64,000 nt of DNA from Mixta theicola (lineage in GTDB: Bacteria > Pseudomonadota > Gammaproteobacteria > Enterobacterales > Enterobacteriaceae), in assembly GCF_002895925.1 (NCBI RefSeq), contig NZ_NWUO01000016.1, positions 1-64,000 on the forward strand, written 5' to 3'. Every line of letters begins with the position of its first letter. The stretch's first letter is position 1. Shown here one piece after another: positions 1-8,619 of this stretch. The position numbers and the translations under genes were made by a program. The notes below the pieces were generated by a model, which did not search any database, was not told the origin of the DNA, and was given only the letters and a program-made list of their open reading frames with translations.

Positions 1-127
1 TGACCCAGAAAAACCGTCCAGCATCACCACTTCACCATGGTAGATCATGTTTTTCAGTTTTTCACGCGCCTGCGGCCCGTGCGGCGGCAGCTGATTGGTA
101 TAACCGTTAAAGGCGCGTTCCTGCATA
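1..127 (-). pseudogene. Displaced interior fragment of the polymorphic toxin gene (cut by window edge)
   Basis: These bases repeat 2201-2327 with no mismatch that I can find by eye. On the minus strand they encode the residues around ERAFNGYTNQLPPHG and on through MLDGFSGS of the toxin at 1393-2488. The identity stops abruptly at base 127/128, just before a possible ATG (124-126), so this copy lacks the toxin N-terminus. It may continue beyond the left edge. An exact duplicate of an internal toxin segment suggests recent cassette duplication, as in orphan toxin modules; that is inference. Confidence 0.75.
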
Positions 128-242
128 CGGCACAGAGTTACTACTGTGTGAGGTTCCCTGCGTCAGGAACCCATTTGGGCCAACAGCTTGAATTTAACAG
201 GCTATTTATCCAATAAAATCTCAGAGGATTGACTTACATTAG

Positions 243-552
243 CTAAGTCATTTTCAGCGCTTCCGTTGCTTCTACCAGGACGGCCAAAAAGTTATTCAAA
301 TTAAATTTCATTGCATTTTGTTCAGCTAATACCCTGGCGTCAGCAAAAAACTCAACTTCAATATTATCAGGCCCCTTATCTTTGTTTAATTAACAAAGAA
401 TGTGATCTCTGAATGAAATTTCTACGGTAATTTTTTCATAATTAAAATCACTATAAAATTATTTCAAAATCGTTATCCATATCATAATTTCCCGTTCCAA
501 GATTGCCGCGAGGCAGGTAATAAACATCAATTCCGGGCAGGCTGAATTTCAT
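243..552 (-). pseudogene. Toxin N-terminus joined to a broken orphan immunity gene
   Basis: Reading from an ATG at 552, the first ~20 codons (MKFSLPGIDVYYLPRGNL) resemble the start of the toxin at 2488 (MSFSLPGSDLYYLPRDNL), and the upstream hairpin and ribosome site are shared. The similarity then ends and a second reading begins at an ATG at 480 (MDNDFEII). This second part looks like a ~78-residue acidic immunity-type protein ending ATEALKMT at 243. It is broken by one extra T in a TTTT run (about 450) and by an in-frame TAA after ILC (about 390). The simplest explanation is that a second toxin body was deleted, leaving its first codons beside its former immunity gene, which then decayed. 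The immunity assignment rests on context and size only. Confidence 0.5.
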
Positions 553-689
553 ACATCATATCCTTATGATGAAAAACATTGCTTAACCATGGTTGGAGAC
601 GGTTCGGGTTAGAAGGATTTATTATTTTATTGTGAAGTTTTTTGTAAATTGTGGAGCGGTTCGCAAAGTTATGAAGAATAGCTTTTATC

Positions 690-950
690 GTTTATATTTA
701 GGGCGGTTCGTGCCGGTTAGCTTAAAGGCGGTTCGTGCCGGTCAGTCGAGGGGTGGGCAGTTCCGGCGGGACGGCATAAACCCATCCCTGGGGCCTCCGC
801 CCGTGCCTTCCCAGGCCGCAGGAGGCCCGCATCCACTGCCAACCCCTCTCCTTCCCCTACTGTCCAGCTACCGTAACTTAACCGTCTAAAAGGCAAGACA
901 AGGAAGGTAAGAACTACCGGCTACCTCTACCAGGCACCCAAACACCAATG
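690..950. other. GC-rich non-coding block between immunity gene and immunity remnant
   Basis: This stretch is visibly GC-rich, while the sequence on both sides is AT-rich. It contains two direct copies of GGCGGTTCGTGCCGGT (about 702 and 727) separated by a few bases, then C-rich tracts. An open frame crosses it (593-889, plus strand), but it is proline/arginine-rich, has no convincing ribosome site and resembles no family I know, so I do not call it a gene. It may be a dispersed repeat or a recombination linker of toxin loci. Confidence 0.35.
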
Positions 951-1382
951 TTAAATATCTAACCTGGATAAAAAGGTTTTTTCTTGAAAATTCTGGTATA
1001 TACCGTCAAATAAAAACAAGCAGCCGTCCTTTTCTACAACACTAAATCCTTCATCATCACATTCAACATAAACACCAACGCAACCCTCTTCGATGCCTTC
1101 CAGTCTGTACTCAGATATGTTAGTTATTTTCTTGCCAAGATATTTATTGAACTCAACAGCGGTTTCTATGGGGTATGCAAACGCATCGTCAATGTTTTTG
1201 ATATGCAACAGCATCGGCTCTGAATCTTCAACTGACCAGCTCAAAATACCTTCATCGATAGTTAATGACACCCAGCCAGAAGATGAAACCTGGAAAAACA
1301 ATGTTAGCATCCGGCAAACTAACTCGTTCTCGATCAAAAAAGAACGAAACCTGAAATCTTTAAAAAATTCATTAATCAACAT
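951..1382 (-). CDS. Probable immunity protein of the adjacent toxin
   Basis: A 143-residue acidic, soluble protein starting MLINEFFKDF, without signal peptide or membrane segment. Its ATG at 1382 lies 10 bases after the reconstructed toxin stop (1393-1395), the usual place for an immunity gene. I recognise no named family. The inferred role is to bind and neutralise the C-terminal toxin domain encoded just upstream. Unlike the toxin gene, this frame is intact, which fits selection to keep protection after the toxin is damaged. Confidence 0.6.
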   Translation of the reverse strand: MLINEFFKDFRFRSFLIENELVCRMLTLFFQVSSSGWVSLTIDEGILSWSVEDSEPMLLHIKNIDDAFAYPIETAVEFNKYLGKKITNISEYRLEGIEEGCVGVYVECDDEGFSVVEKDGCLFLFDGIYQNFQEKTFLSRLDI

Positions 1383-1392
1383 ATCAACTCCG

Positions 1393-2488
1393 TTAAAATT
1401 TCGATGATTTTTCAGGAATTAGCGTATCAAATTCATATTTATTATCAGAAAAAACTCTTAAACTGACGGTGCTATTCGTTTTTTCACTATAAACATGAAT
1501 TAAATCATAGTTACCCCGAACAGAAGAACGCGGAATTACCGTGCTGATCTGCGTTGCGTTTTCTAATGTTTCCTTTATGGTTTTTTTGCATGCTCCACTC
1601 CAGCTTTACTCGCCGAATAGGGTAAACGTCCTTGTCCAATCTTCGCCCCCAGCTTCCTACTGATGTTTGCTGATTGTGAGGAGAGAAATTCATTAACATT
1701 ACCCAAACCTTTAACCTGCACGGTTGCCTTTTCCATTTGTTTTAAAGGATTAACCGCAGCAAGCCTCGTTTTTACAGTAGATTTACCAACTGCAACATTT
1801 ACACGCCCCATTGTCAAACAACGGCAACAGAAGCACCCGCAATAAGCAAGCCTTTAGCCTGGTCAGACATCATCTGGTCATAACCGGCAGGCGCATCGCC
1901 GCCGAGCTGTTGTGCGGCTTGTCTGAACCCTTCAGGATTACCGTTATAGATCCCGCCAGCCGCCAGCAGCCGTCCGGCGGCTTTGCTGTTAATGGTGCTC
2001 AGCGGAGCGGGCTGTTTAATGCCGGATGAACGTTCAGGTAACGCGGTGGGGCGCGGTTTACCGCCTTTGTTGCTGTAGTCCCGGCGGGCGACCGATCTTG
2101 TATATTCACGAATGACGGCTTGCGCCCCGTCAAACTTAAACGCCAGCGGATCGCGGCAAATCAGTTCGCCATGCTCATTGATATAAAACAGCCCGCCTTT
2201 TGACCCAGAAAAACCGTCCAGCATCACCACTTCACCATGGTAGATCATGTTTTTCAGTTTTTCACGCGCCTGCGGCCCGTGCGGCGGCAGCTGATTGGTA
2301 TAACCGTTAAAGGCGCGTTCCTGCATATTAATCAGCTGAAAACCGAAATGCATACTGTCGTCAAAAATATATTTACTGTCGATTTTCGGCCATGCAAAAA
2401 CAGGGCTGATAATCTCTTCATATTTTTCCGGGGAAAGGTTGTCACGAGGCAGATAATAAAGATCGCTTCCGGGCAGGCTAAAGCTCAT
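1393..2488 (-). pseudogene. Polymorphic toxin gene with two apparent single-base frameshifts
   Basis: The protein is read in three segments: residues 1-224 from ATG 2488 to a TGA at 1814; about 80 residues (MGRVNVAVGK to EHAKKP) to a TAA at 1575; and a final ~55 residues ending TLIPEKSSKF, stop at 1393. Adding one base near 1815 and one base in the A7 run near 1588 restores a single protein of about 360 residues. The N-terminal part (FSLPGSDLYYLPRDNL start, then a KGGLFYINEHGEL segment) looks like a delivery/adaptor region. The C-terminal ~70 residues (from VEHA to SSKF, with RGNYDLIHVYS and TVSLRV) resemble nuclease-type toxin tips of contact-dependent systems as I recall them, though I cannot name the family. 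An immunity gene follows directly. The second shift lies on A_AAA_AAA in the correct phase for -1 ribosomal slippage, so the gene may not be dead. Confidence 0.6.
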
Positions 2489-2489
2489 A

Positions 2490-2507
2490 CATCATATCCT
2501 TATGATG
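2490..2507 (-). promoter_or_regulatory. Hairpin carrying the toxin ribosome-binding site
   Basis: The sequence CATCATATCCTTATGATG has perfect 7-base arms (CATCATA/TATGATG), and its loop region holds the AAGGA complement that serves as ribosome site for the ATG at 2488. The same 18 bases occur at 554-571 before the remnant starting at 552. Conservation in both copies suggests a translation control element or simply common descent. Confidence 0.45.
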
Positions 2508-2727
2508 AAAATTGCTGGATGAACGATTGCACATCCCGGCGCTGATATCAACGATTAAATCAATATATATCAATCACTTATGCGCTAAACTAAATGGTTC
2601 ATGTAGTTATATCAGAAGGGCTTACCTGCTTTATTTCTACGGTCAGGGCCAATAAAACGGCTTTTAGCCCTGTCAGTCAGCAGCATGATATGAGGCGTTA
2701 AATATATTCTTGCTCTGTGATACGTTG

Positions 2728-3207
2728 TTATAAACCGAGCTCACTGAGGCCAGGATGATCGTCAGGACGACGCCCAAGCGGCCAGAAATATTTGCGATCT
2801 TCTTCGCGGATAGGCAGGTCATTAATGCTGGCATAGCGATGAGTCATTAAACCGTTCTCATCGAATTCCCAATTTTCATTACCGTAAGAACGGAACCAGT
2901 TGCCGGCATCGTCATGCCACTCATAGGCGTAACGCACCGCAATCCGGTTGCCTTCATAAGCCCACAGCTCTTTAATCAATCGGTAATCGAGTTCTTTTCG
3001 CCATTTCCGATGCAGCAGGGCTGCCGCCTCTTCTCGACTGGTCACAAACTCTGCGCGATTTCTCCAGTAAGTATCCTTACTGTAAGCCAGCGAGACTTTA
3101 TCTGCATCTCTGCTGTTCCAGCCATCTTCAGCAAGACGCACTTTCTCAATAGCGGTCTCACGTGTAAAAGGCGGCAAAGGGACGCGTCTTTCAATACCTT
3201 CCGACAT
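2728..3207 (-). CDS. DUF1348 / NTF2-like family protein
   Basis: A 159-residue soluble protein. The start chosen is ATG 3207 ([15 protein letters not shown]), 7 bases after an AGGAG, rather than the longer open frame reaching into purF. Motifs typical of the DUF1348 family (SnoaL/NTF2 fold) are visible: [40 protein letters not shown] and [19 protein letters not shown]. The family is predicted to form small alpha+beta barrels with a central pocket, and its substrate is not known to me. It stands alone downstream of the purF terminator, in the place where E. coli has ubiX. Confidence 0.85.
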   Translation of the reverse strand: MSEGIERRVPLPPFTRETAIEKVRLAEDGWNSRDADKVSLAYSKDTYWRNRAEFVTSREEAAALLHRKWRKELDYRLIKELWAYEGNRIAVRYAYEWHDDAGNWFRSYGNENWEFDENGLMTHRYASINDLPIREEDRKYFWPLGRRPDDHPGLSELGL

Positions 3208-3281
3208 GTTTTCTCCTGATATAAACGATCGGCCTGTTAAAGCATGGATAAGAACAGCAGCAGAACTGAAGGGATACGGTG

Positions 3282-3313
3282 GAAAAAGCGCGGGCCGGAT
3301 AACCGGCCCGCTG
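3282..3313 (-). terminator. Intrinsic terminator of cvpA-purF
   Basis: On the minus strand, GCGGGCCGG and CCGGCCCGC arms around a TTAT loop are followed by a T run, starting 7 bases after the purF stop. Confidence 0.85.
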
Positions 3314-3319
3314 CGAAGA

Positions 3320-4837
3320 TTAACCTTCGTTGTGCATTTCGAGGCTTTCAACCTCATTCTGACGCGCCAGCGCTTTGGCATCGTCATTGCGCAGCGATTG
3401 CAGATACTCCAGATATTGTAGATCGACATCTTTAGTGACGTAAATGCCGTTAAACACTGAACATTCAAACTGATCAATGTCCGGATTCTCTTCGCGTACC
3501 GCCTCAATCAGATCGTCGAGATCCTGGAAGATCAACGCATCAGCTTTAATCAGCTGGCGAATCTCTTCTACTTCACGACCGTGAGCAATCAGCTCGGTGG
3601 CGCTCGGCATATCGATGCCGTAGACGTTCGGGAAGCGAATCTCCGGCGCCGCAGAGGCCAGATAGACCTTCTTCGCGCCTGCTTCACGTGCCATCTCAAT
3701 GATCTGCTCTGAAGTGGTGCCGCGCACGATAGAATCATCCACCAGCAGCACATTCTTATCGCGGAACTCGGCGCGATTGGCGTTCAGCTTACGGCGCACC
3801 GCGTTACGGCGCAGCTGCTGGCCCGGCATGATAAAGGTGCGGCCAACGTAGCGGTTTTTCACAAAGCCCTGACGATAGGGTTTATTAAGGATTCGGGCGA
3901 TTTCCAGCGCCACGTCGGTGGACGTTTCCGGAATCGGAATGACCACGTCAATATCCAGATCTTCCCATTCGCGCGCGATTTTCGCTCCCAGCTTGGTGCC
4001 CATGCGTACGCGGGCGCTGTAGACCGAAATCTTATCAAGGAAAGAGTCCGGGCGAGCAAAATAGACATATTCGAACAGGCACGGATTATTACGTGGGTTT
4101 TCAGCGCACTGACGGGTGTACAGCTGGCCGTTTACGGTGATATATACCGCTTCGCCCGGCGCCACGTCACGCAGAAACTCAAAGCCCAGCGTATCCAGCG
4201 CCACGCTTTCCGAGGCCACCATATATTCGGTGCGGCCTTCAGAAAGCTCACGTTTGCCCATAACCAGCGGACGGATACCGTTAGGATCACGGAAGGCGAC
4301 CATGCCGTGCCCGATAATCATCGCCACGCAGGCGTAGGCGCCGCGCACCTGCTGATGTACGGCGGCAACGGCGGAGAAAATATCGTCCGCTTCCAGCGGA
4401 TGATGCGGACAGCGATCCAGTTCCTGCGCAAAGATATTCAGCAGGATTTCAGAATCGGAGGTGGTATTAACGTGACGACGGCCGCTTTCAAACAGCTGTT
4501 TACGCAGCTCATGCGCGTTGGTCAGGTTGCCGTTGTGGGCCAGGGTAATACCGTACGGGGAGTTGACGTAGAAGGGCTGCGCTTCGGACGCGCTGGAGCT
4601 ACCGGCGGTAGGGTAACGCACATGACCGATGCCCATATTGCCCTGCAAACGCTGCATATGGCGAGCTTCGAACACATCGTTTACCAACCCGTTCGCCTTG
4701 CGCAGACGGAAACAGTTCAGCGCATCGATAGTACAAATGCCTGCGGCATCCTGCCCACGGTGCTGAAGCACCGTTAACGCGTCATAAATCGACTGGTTGA
4801 CCGGCATAAAACCGGTGATACCGACAATACCGCACAT
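3320..4837 (-). CDS. purF: Amidophosphoribosyltransferase
   Basis: PurF catalyses the first committed step of purine synthesis, transferring glutamine-derived ammonia to PRPP to give phosphoribosylamine. At 505 residues it has the normal length. The N-terminus MCGIVGITG exposes Cys2, the glutaminase nucleophile after Met removal. The class-II amidotransferase domain covers about 1-240. The PRPP-binding loop [13 protein letters not shown] is near residue 365 in the C-terminal phosphoribosyltransferase domain. It lies 36 bases downstream of cvpA, in the usual PurR-controlled operon. Confidence 0.97.
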   Translation of the reverse strand: MCGIVGITGFMPVNQSIYDALTVLQHRGQDAAGICTIDALNCFRLRKANGLVNDVFEARHMQRLQGNMGIGHVRYPTAGSSSASEAQPFYVNSPYGITLAHNGNLTNAHELRKQLFESGRRHVNTTSDSEILLNIFAQELDRCPHHPLEADDIFSAVAAVHQQVRGAYACVAMIIGHGMVAFRDPNGIRPLVMGKRELSEGRTEYMVASESVALDTLGFEFLRDVAPGEAVYITVNGQLYTRQCAENPRNNPCLFEYVYFARPDSFLDKISVYSARVRMGTKLGAKIAREWEDLDIDVVIPIPETSTDVALEIARILNKPYRQGFVKNRYVGRTFIMPGQQLRRNAVRRKLNANRAEFRDKNVLLVDDSIVRGTTSEQIIEMAREAGAKKVYLASAAPEIRFPNVYGIDMPSATELIAHGREVEEIRQLIKADALIFQDLDDLIEAVREENPDIDQFECSVFNGIYVTKDVDLQYLEYLQSLRNDDAKALARQNEVESLEMHNEG

Positions 4838-4873
4838 GTTGTCATATCCTCATTAGCCGCACACCCGGCGCGA

Positions 4874-5359
4874 TTACCGGGGTAAAAAACTCGACGTGCT
4901 TTGCATATAGTCAAAGAACCATCTGATGATGTAACTGAACTCAGGGATCAGTTGAGACTGCTGCCAGTCAGGGCTTTTGGAAAAGCCGGTAAAGGTATCG
5001 AGGAAGAACAGCATCGCTGAAACGATTAGCACGCCGCGCAGCGCCCCGAAACAGACACCCAGTACTCTGTCGGTTCCCGACAAACCCGTTTTTTCGACCA
5101 GCGAGCCAATCACATAGTTCACTATCGCTCCGACAATCAGAGTAGCAATAAAGAGCGCTGCGATGGCGATGCCGTTGCGCACCAGCGGCTCGTTAAATCC
5201 GGTGAACCAGACAGCAAGAAAGGGATAGTAATGACTGGCAACAAAGAATGCGCATCCCCAGGCGATAAGAGATAAAGCTTCCCGAACAAACCCACGGATC
5301 AGGCTGACAAGAGCAGAAAAACTAACAATCCCAATGATGACGTAATCTATCCAGACCAT
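4874..5359 (-). CDS. cvpA: CvpA inner-membrane protein
   Basis: A 161-residue membrane protein linked to colicin V production and envelope homeostasis in E. coli, with an incompletely defined mechanism. I set the start at ATG 5359 (MVWIDYVIIG), which matches the family start. The longer open frame begins upstream inside the PurR box region. About four hydrophobic segments and the conserved LIRGFVREALSL and GLSGTDRVLGVCFGALRG stretches are present. It is the first gene of the cvpA-purF operon. Confidence 0.93.
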   Translation of the reverse strand: MVWIDYVIIGIVSFSALVSLIRGFVREALSLIAWGCAFFVASHYYPFLAVWFTGFNEPLVRNGIAIAALFIATLIVGAIVNYVIGSLVEKTGLSGTDRVLGVCFGALRGVLIVSAMLFFLDTFTGFSKSPDWQQSQLIPEFSYIIRWFFDYMQSTSSFLPR

Positions 5360-5415
5360 GAACTCTTCCAGCGACAATGCCCCTGCATCCAGTTCGGGGC
5401 GCATTCTAACAGAAA

Positions 5416-5431
5416 AAGAAAACGTTTGCGT
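5416..5431 (-). promoter_or_regulatory. PurR operator upstream of cvpA-purF
   Basis: On the minus strand the bases read ACGCAAACGTTTTCTT, which fits the known PurR consensus ACGCAAACGTTTTCNT at every defined position. It lies 57 bases upstream of the cvpA start, so purine-responsive repression is expected as in E. coli. Confidence 0.85.
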
Positions 5432-5536
5432 AGCGTTTTCCCCATCCCATAAAAATAAAAAAGCGGGCAAAAAAACCGCAGCGGTTACGGGCGCAGCGGC
5501 AATACCCGGTTCGGGATCCGCTGCAGTACCCGTTCT

Positions 5537-6229
5537 TTAACGCGCGCTGTAAGGTTTAACCACGCCGCTCAGGCCGGAGAGGCTTTTCAGTTCGCCTACC
5601 GCCGCCTGCATTTTGGCCTTTGAGGCATCCGGGCCAACGTAGATGCGGGTAATCTGTCCCTGCACCGGCGTTGACGGCACGGTCCAGGCACGATAGCCGG
5701 AGAGACGCAGCTGCGCCACAATCTCGTTCACCTTCGCCGCATTTTTCAGCGCGCCCAGCTGCACCATCCAGGCCTGACCCGTCGGAGCCGTTTGCTCTGC
5801 CGGTTTCGGCGCTTCCACCGGTTTTGGCGTTTCTGCCGGTTTCGGCTTCGGTTGCTCAACCGGTTTGGGCTTCGGCTGTTCCGTTTTCACCTTTGGCGGC
5901 GACTGAACTACCGGCGGCGGTGCGACTACCGATGGTTCGCTGTTGTGCTGCGGTACGGCAGCGCCGTTATCGCCCGACTGCTGTGGACGATTGCTGTCGC
6001 CCCCGATCGCCGCCCCTGCGCCCTCTGGCGGCTGAGCGGGCAGCGACTGCGTGACCGGCGGCACCATATCGCTGTCCTGCTGATCGTCCGGCTTCGGCAC
6101 CAGCGGGATCGCCGCGAATTCTTCTTTATAATGCTTTTTTTTCCCGTCAAGCAGGCCCGGCAGTACGATAACGCCAACGGCGACCAGAATGACCGTGCCG
6201 ACTAAGCGGTTCTGAAACTTACTTGCCAC
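5537..6229 (-). CDS. dedD: Cell-division protein DedD with SPOR domain
   Basis: A 230-residue bitopic protein. It has a short cytoplasmic start, one membrane helix (about 10-28, VGTVILVAVGVIVLPGLL), a long proline/lysine/glutamate linker with KPKPVEQPKP-type repeats (about 110-150), and a C-terminal SPOR domain (about 152-228, AWMVQLGALKNAAKV to RIYVGPDASKAKMQ) that binds denuded septal peptidoglycan. It acts at the division site. It overlaps folC by 11 bases, so the two are translationally coupled. Confidence 0.93.
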   Translation of the reverse strand: MASKFQNRLVGTVILVAVGVIVLPGLLDGKKKHYKEEFAAIPLVPKPDDQQDSDMVPPVTQSLPAQPPEGAGAAIGGDSNRPQQSGDNGAAVPQHNSEPSVVAPPPVVQSPPKVKTEQPKPKPVEQPKPKPAETPKPVEAPKPAEQTAPTGQAWMVQLGALKNAAKVNEIVAQLRLSGYRAWTVPSTPVQGQITRIYVGPDASKAKMQAAVGELKSLSGLSGVVKPYSAR

Positions 6230-7493
6230 TGCCCTTCTCCATTTCTATCGCTTCCATGACCTGTGCCACGGTATGGAACGAGCCACATACCAGCACAATA
6301 TCCTGTACAGCTGCCTGCTGCATGGCGGCCTGCCAGGCTGCGGTGACAGAACCAAAGGCGAGCGCCCGATCCGTTGTCAGCTCGGCCATCAGCTGCGCCG
6401 CGCTGGCGCCGCGCGGGCCTTCCAGCGGCGCTAAATACCAACGATCGACCTGAGGAGCCAGACACGCCAGCGTACCGGCAATATCTTTATCATGCAGCAT
6501 GCCTACTACCGCGTGCACCAGCCCCGATTTCGGCAGCTGCGCCAGCCGTCCGGCCAGGTAGCCTGCGGCATGTGGATTATGCGCCACGTCCAGAATCACC
6601 TGCGGCTGCTGCGCCACGGTTTGAAAACGCCCCGGCAGCACGGCTTTATCCAGCTGCTGACGAACGATCGCTTCACTGACGTTCAGCCCGGAGGCGCTCA
6701 GCGCAGCCAGCGCCGTCGCCGCGTTAGGCAGCGGCACCTGCGGCAGCGGCAGATTCTCCAGCGTCACGCTGGGGTTGCTGAAACGCCAGCCGCTCTCCTG
6801 CGGCTGCCAGCTCCAGTCGCGTCCCAGCTGCAGCAGCTGCGCGCCTTTTTCCTGCGCGACCAGGGCAATGCTTTGCGGCATATCAGGCTCGCCAACCACC
6901 GCGGGTTTGGTAGCCCGGAAAACGCCAGCCTTTTCACGGCCAATGCTTTCACGATCCGGGCCCAGCCAGTCGGTATGATCCAGCGCAATGCTGGTGATCA
7001 CCGCCACATCCGCATCAACGATATTGGTAGCGTCAAGACGGCCGCCCAGCCCCACTTCCAGAATCACCACGTCCAGCGCCGCCTGTTTAAACAGCTGCAG
7101 CGCCGATAGCGTACTGAACTCAAAATAGGTGAGCGAGGTTTCGCCGCGCCCCGCTTCGATAGCGGCAAAGCTGGCGGTATGCGCCGCTTCCGGCAGCTCA
7201 TCGCCCTGGATACGCACCCGTTCGGTATAGCGCAGCAGGTGCGGTGAGCTATAAACGCCAACCCGGTAACCGGCGGCCATCAGCAGCGTTTCCAGCATAC
7301 GGCAGGTGGTGCCCTTGCCGTTAGTGCCGGCAACGGTAAAAACAAAGGGGGCGGGTTTTAACAGATCGAGCGTGCGGGCTACGCGTTCAACGCGCGTCAG
7401 ACCGAGATCGATGGCCTGCGTATGCAGACGCTCAAGATAATAAAGCCACGCGGCCAGAGGCGACGTGGCTTGAGGAAGGTGAAGATTTTCCAT
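6219..7493 (-). CDS. folC: Dihydrofolate synthase / folylpolyglutamate synthase
   Basis: FolC adds glutamate to dihydropteroate and extends polyglutamate tails on folates. The 424-residue length is normal. The Mur-ligase-type ATP loop TVAGTNGKGTTCRMLE lies near residue 55, the GLGGRLDATN motif near 150, and a C-terminal ligase domain begins near 290. Downstream of accD, separated by an intrinsic terminator, and overlapping dedD. Confidence 0.96.
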   Translation of the reverse strand: MENLHLPQATSPLAAWLYYLERLHTQAIDLGLTRVERVARTLDLLKPAPFVFTVAGTNGKGTTCRMLETLLMAAGYRVGVYSSPHLLRYTERVRIQGDELPEAAHTASFAAIEAGRGETSLTYFEFSTLSALQLFKQAALDVVILEVGLGGRLDATNIVDADVAVITSIALDHTDWLGPDRESIGREKAGVFRATKPAVVGEPDMPQSIALVAQEKGAQLLQLGRDWSWQPQESGWRFSNPSVTLENLPLPQVPLPNAATALAALSASGLNVSEAIVRQQLDKAVLPGRFQTVAQQPQVILDVAHNPHAAGYLAGRLAQLPKSGLVHAVVGMLHDKDIAGTLACLAPQVDRWYLAPLEGPRGASAAQLMAELTTDRALAFGSVTAAWQAAMQQAAVQDIVLVCGSFHTVAQVMEAIEMEKGSGK

Positions 7494-7526
7494 GGATCCC
7501 GTTCACAAGGTTACGGTTCATTGGTG

Positions 7527-7550
7527 AAAGGCGCCGTTAACGGCGCCTTT
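7527..7550 (-). terminator. Terminator between accD and folC
   Basis: A near-perfect palindrome AAAGGCGCC-GTTAAC-GGCGCCTTT lies 11 bases after the accD stop. The A and T runs on both sides make it potentially bidirectional. Confidence 0.75.
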
Positions 7551-7560
7551 CCATCATCTG

Positions 7561-8472
7561 TCAGGCCTCTTGGCTCTCCGCTTTCGGCTGATCTGACGGC
7601 TCATCGCTGTCAGATAGCGGCGCAGGCAGATTCTGCATTTTCGCCAGCAGGCTTGCCAGTTTAAAGCGCATTTCCGGACGGCGAATAATCATATCGATCG
7701 CGCCTTTTTCAATCAGGAACTCGCTGCGCTGGAAGCCCGGCGGCAGTTTTTCACGCACCGTCTGCTCAATAACGCGCGGGCCGGCAAAGCCAATCAGCGC
7801 TTTCGGCTCCGCCACGTTCAGATCGCCCAGCATGGCGAAACTGGCGGAGACGCCGCCCATGGTCGGGTCGGTCAATACGGAGATATAAGGCAGACCGCGC
7901 TCGCGCATTTTCGCCAGCGCCGCACTGGTTTTCGCCATCTGCATCAGCGACATTAACGCTTCCTGCATACGGGCACCGCCGCTGGCGGAGAAACAGATCA
8001 GCGGGCAGTTATCTTCCAGCGCCTGCTCTACGGCACGGACAAAACGCGCGCCGACCACTGAGCCCATTGAGCCGCCCATAAAGGCAAACTCAAACGCGAC
8101 GGCCACGATGGGCATGCTGTGCAGCGTGCCCTTCATGACGATCAGCGCATCTTTCTCTTCGGTTTCTTTCTGCGCCGCAGCCAGACGATCCTTATACTTT
8201 TTGGAGTCGCGGAACTTGAGAACGTCTTTCGGTTCCAGTTCGCTGCCCAGCTCAACCAGCGTGCCCTGATCTAACAGGCTCTGCAGGCGCTCGCGCGCGT
8301 GCATACGCATGTGATGGTCGCATTTTGGACAAACTTCCAGGTTGCGCTCCAGCTCGGCACGGTAAAGCACCTGCCCGCAGCTGTCGCATTTTGTCCAGAC
8401 CCCTTCAGGAATGTTTGCTCTGCGCGACGGGGTAATTGTGCTCTTATTGAGAATTCGTTCAATCCAGCTCAT
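7561..8472 (-). CDS. accD: Acetyl-CoA carboxylase carboxyltransferase subunit beta
   Basis: AccD pairs with AccA to transfer CO2 from biotin-BCCP to acetyl-CoA, producing malonyl-CoA. It has 303 residues. The N-terminal zinc ribbon is visible as Cys29, Cys32, Cys48 and Cys51 (CDSCGQ ... CPKCDH), followed by the crotonase-fold transferase domain with [19 protein letters not shown]. Transcribed with folC-dedD, though an intrinsic terminator intervenes. In E. coli the subunit binds its own mRNA; the leader here has two hairpins. Confidence 0.97.
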   Translation of the reverse strand: MSWIERILNKSTITPSRRANIPEGVWTKCDSCGQVLYRAELERNLEVCPKCDHHMRMHARERLQSLLDQGTLVELGSELEPKDVLKFRDSKKYKDRLAAAQKETEEKDALIVMKGTLHSMPIVAVAFEFAFMGGSMGSVVGARFVRAVEQALEDNCPLICFSASGGARMQEALMSLMQMAKTSAALAKMRERGLPYISVLTDPTMGGVSASFAMLGDLNVAEPKALIGFAGPRVIEQTVREKLPPGFQRSEFLIEKGAIDMIIRRPEMRFKLASLLAKMQNLPAPLSDSDEPSDQPKAESQEA

Positions 8473-8493
8473 TGATGACCTTTCTGTTTGAAC

Positions 8494-8540
8494 CTGGTGA
8501 GACCAGTTTTTCTTGTTGCTGCTGAAGCCGTCTTCAGCAG
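8494..8540 (-). promoter_or_regulatory. Two perfect hairpins in the accD leader
   Basis: Read on the minus strand, CTGCTGAAG-ACGG-CTTCAGCAG (8519-8540) is followed by CTGGT-CTC-ACCAG (8494-8506), about 20-70 bases before the accD ATG. Neither has a T run, so they are not simple terminators of dedA. They may be an mRNA control element. Confidence 0.4.
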
Positions 8541-8619
8541 ACCATAAATGTCGCTTATTAAACCATAACCATTACGCGCTGTGGATAAAAATCTGGTCAT
8601 ACCCGTTAGCGCCGATGGC

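Noticed and set aside
593-889. 98-codon plus-strand frame across the GC-rich block
   Set aside because: No ribosome site, low-complexity Pro/Arg/Gly composition caused by GC-rich repeats, and no family resemblance.
5460-5536. Possible dedD terminator (AACCG-CTG-CGGTTTTTTT on the minus strand)
   Set aside because: The stem is only five base pairs with a three-base loop, and the larger CCGCTGCG pairing has a mismatch; plausible but not firm enough for a feature.
5780-5900. Repeated codons in dedD that look like a DNA tandem repeat
   Set aside because: They encode the flexible KP/EQ linker normal for SPOR proteins; not a separate repeat element or CRISPR-like array.
5671-6205. Long plus-strand frames opposite dedD
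   Set aside because: They are antisense shadows of the proline/lysine repeat linker of dedD and have arginine/proline-rich, unnatural composition.
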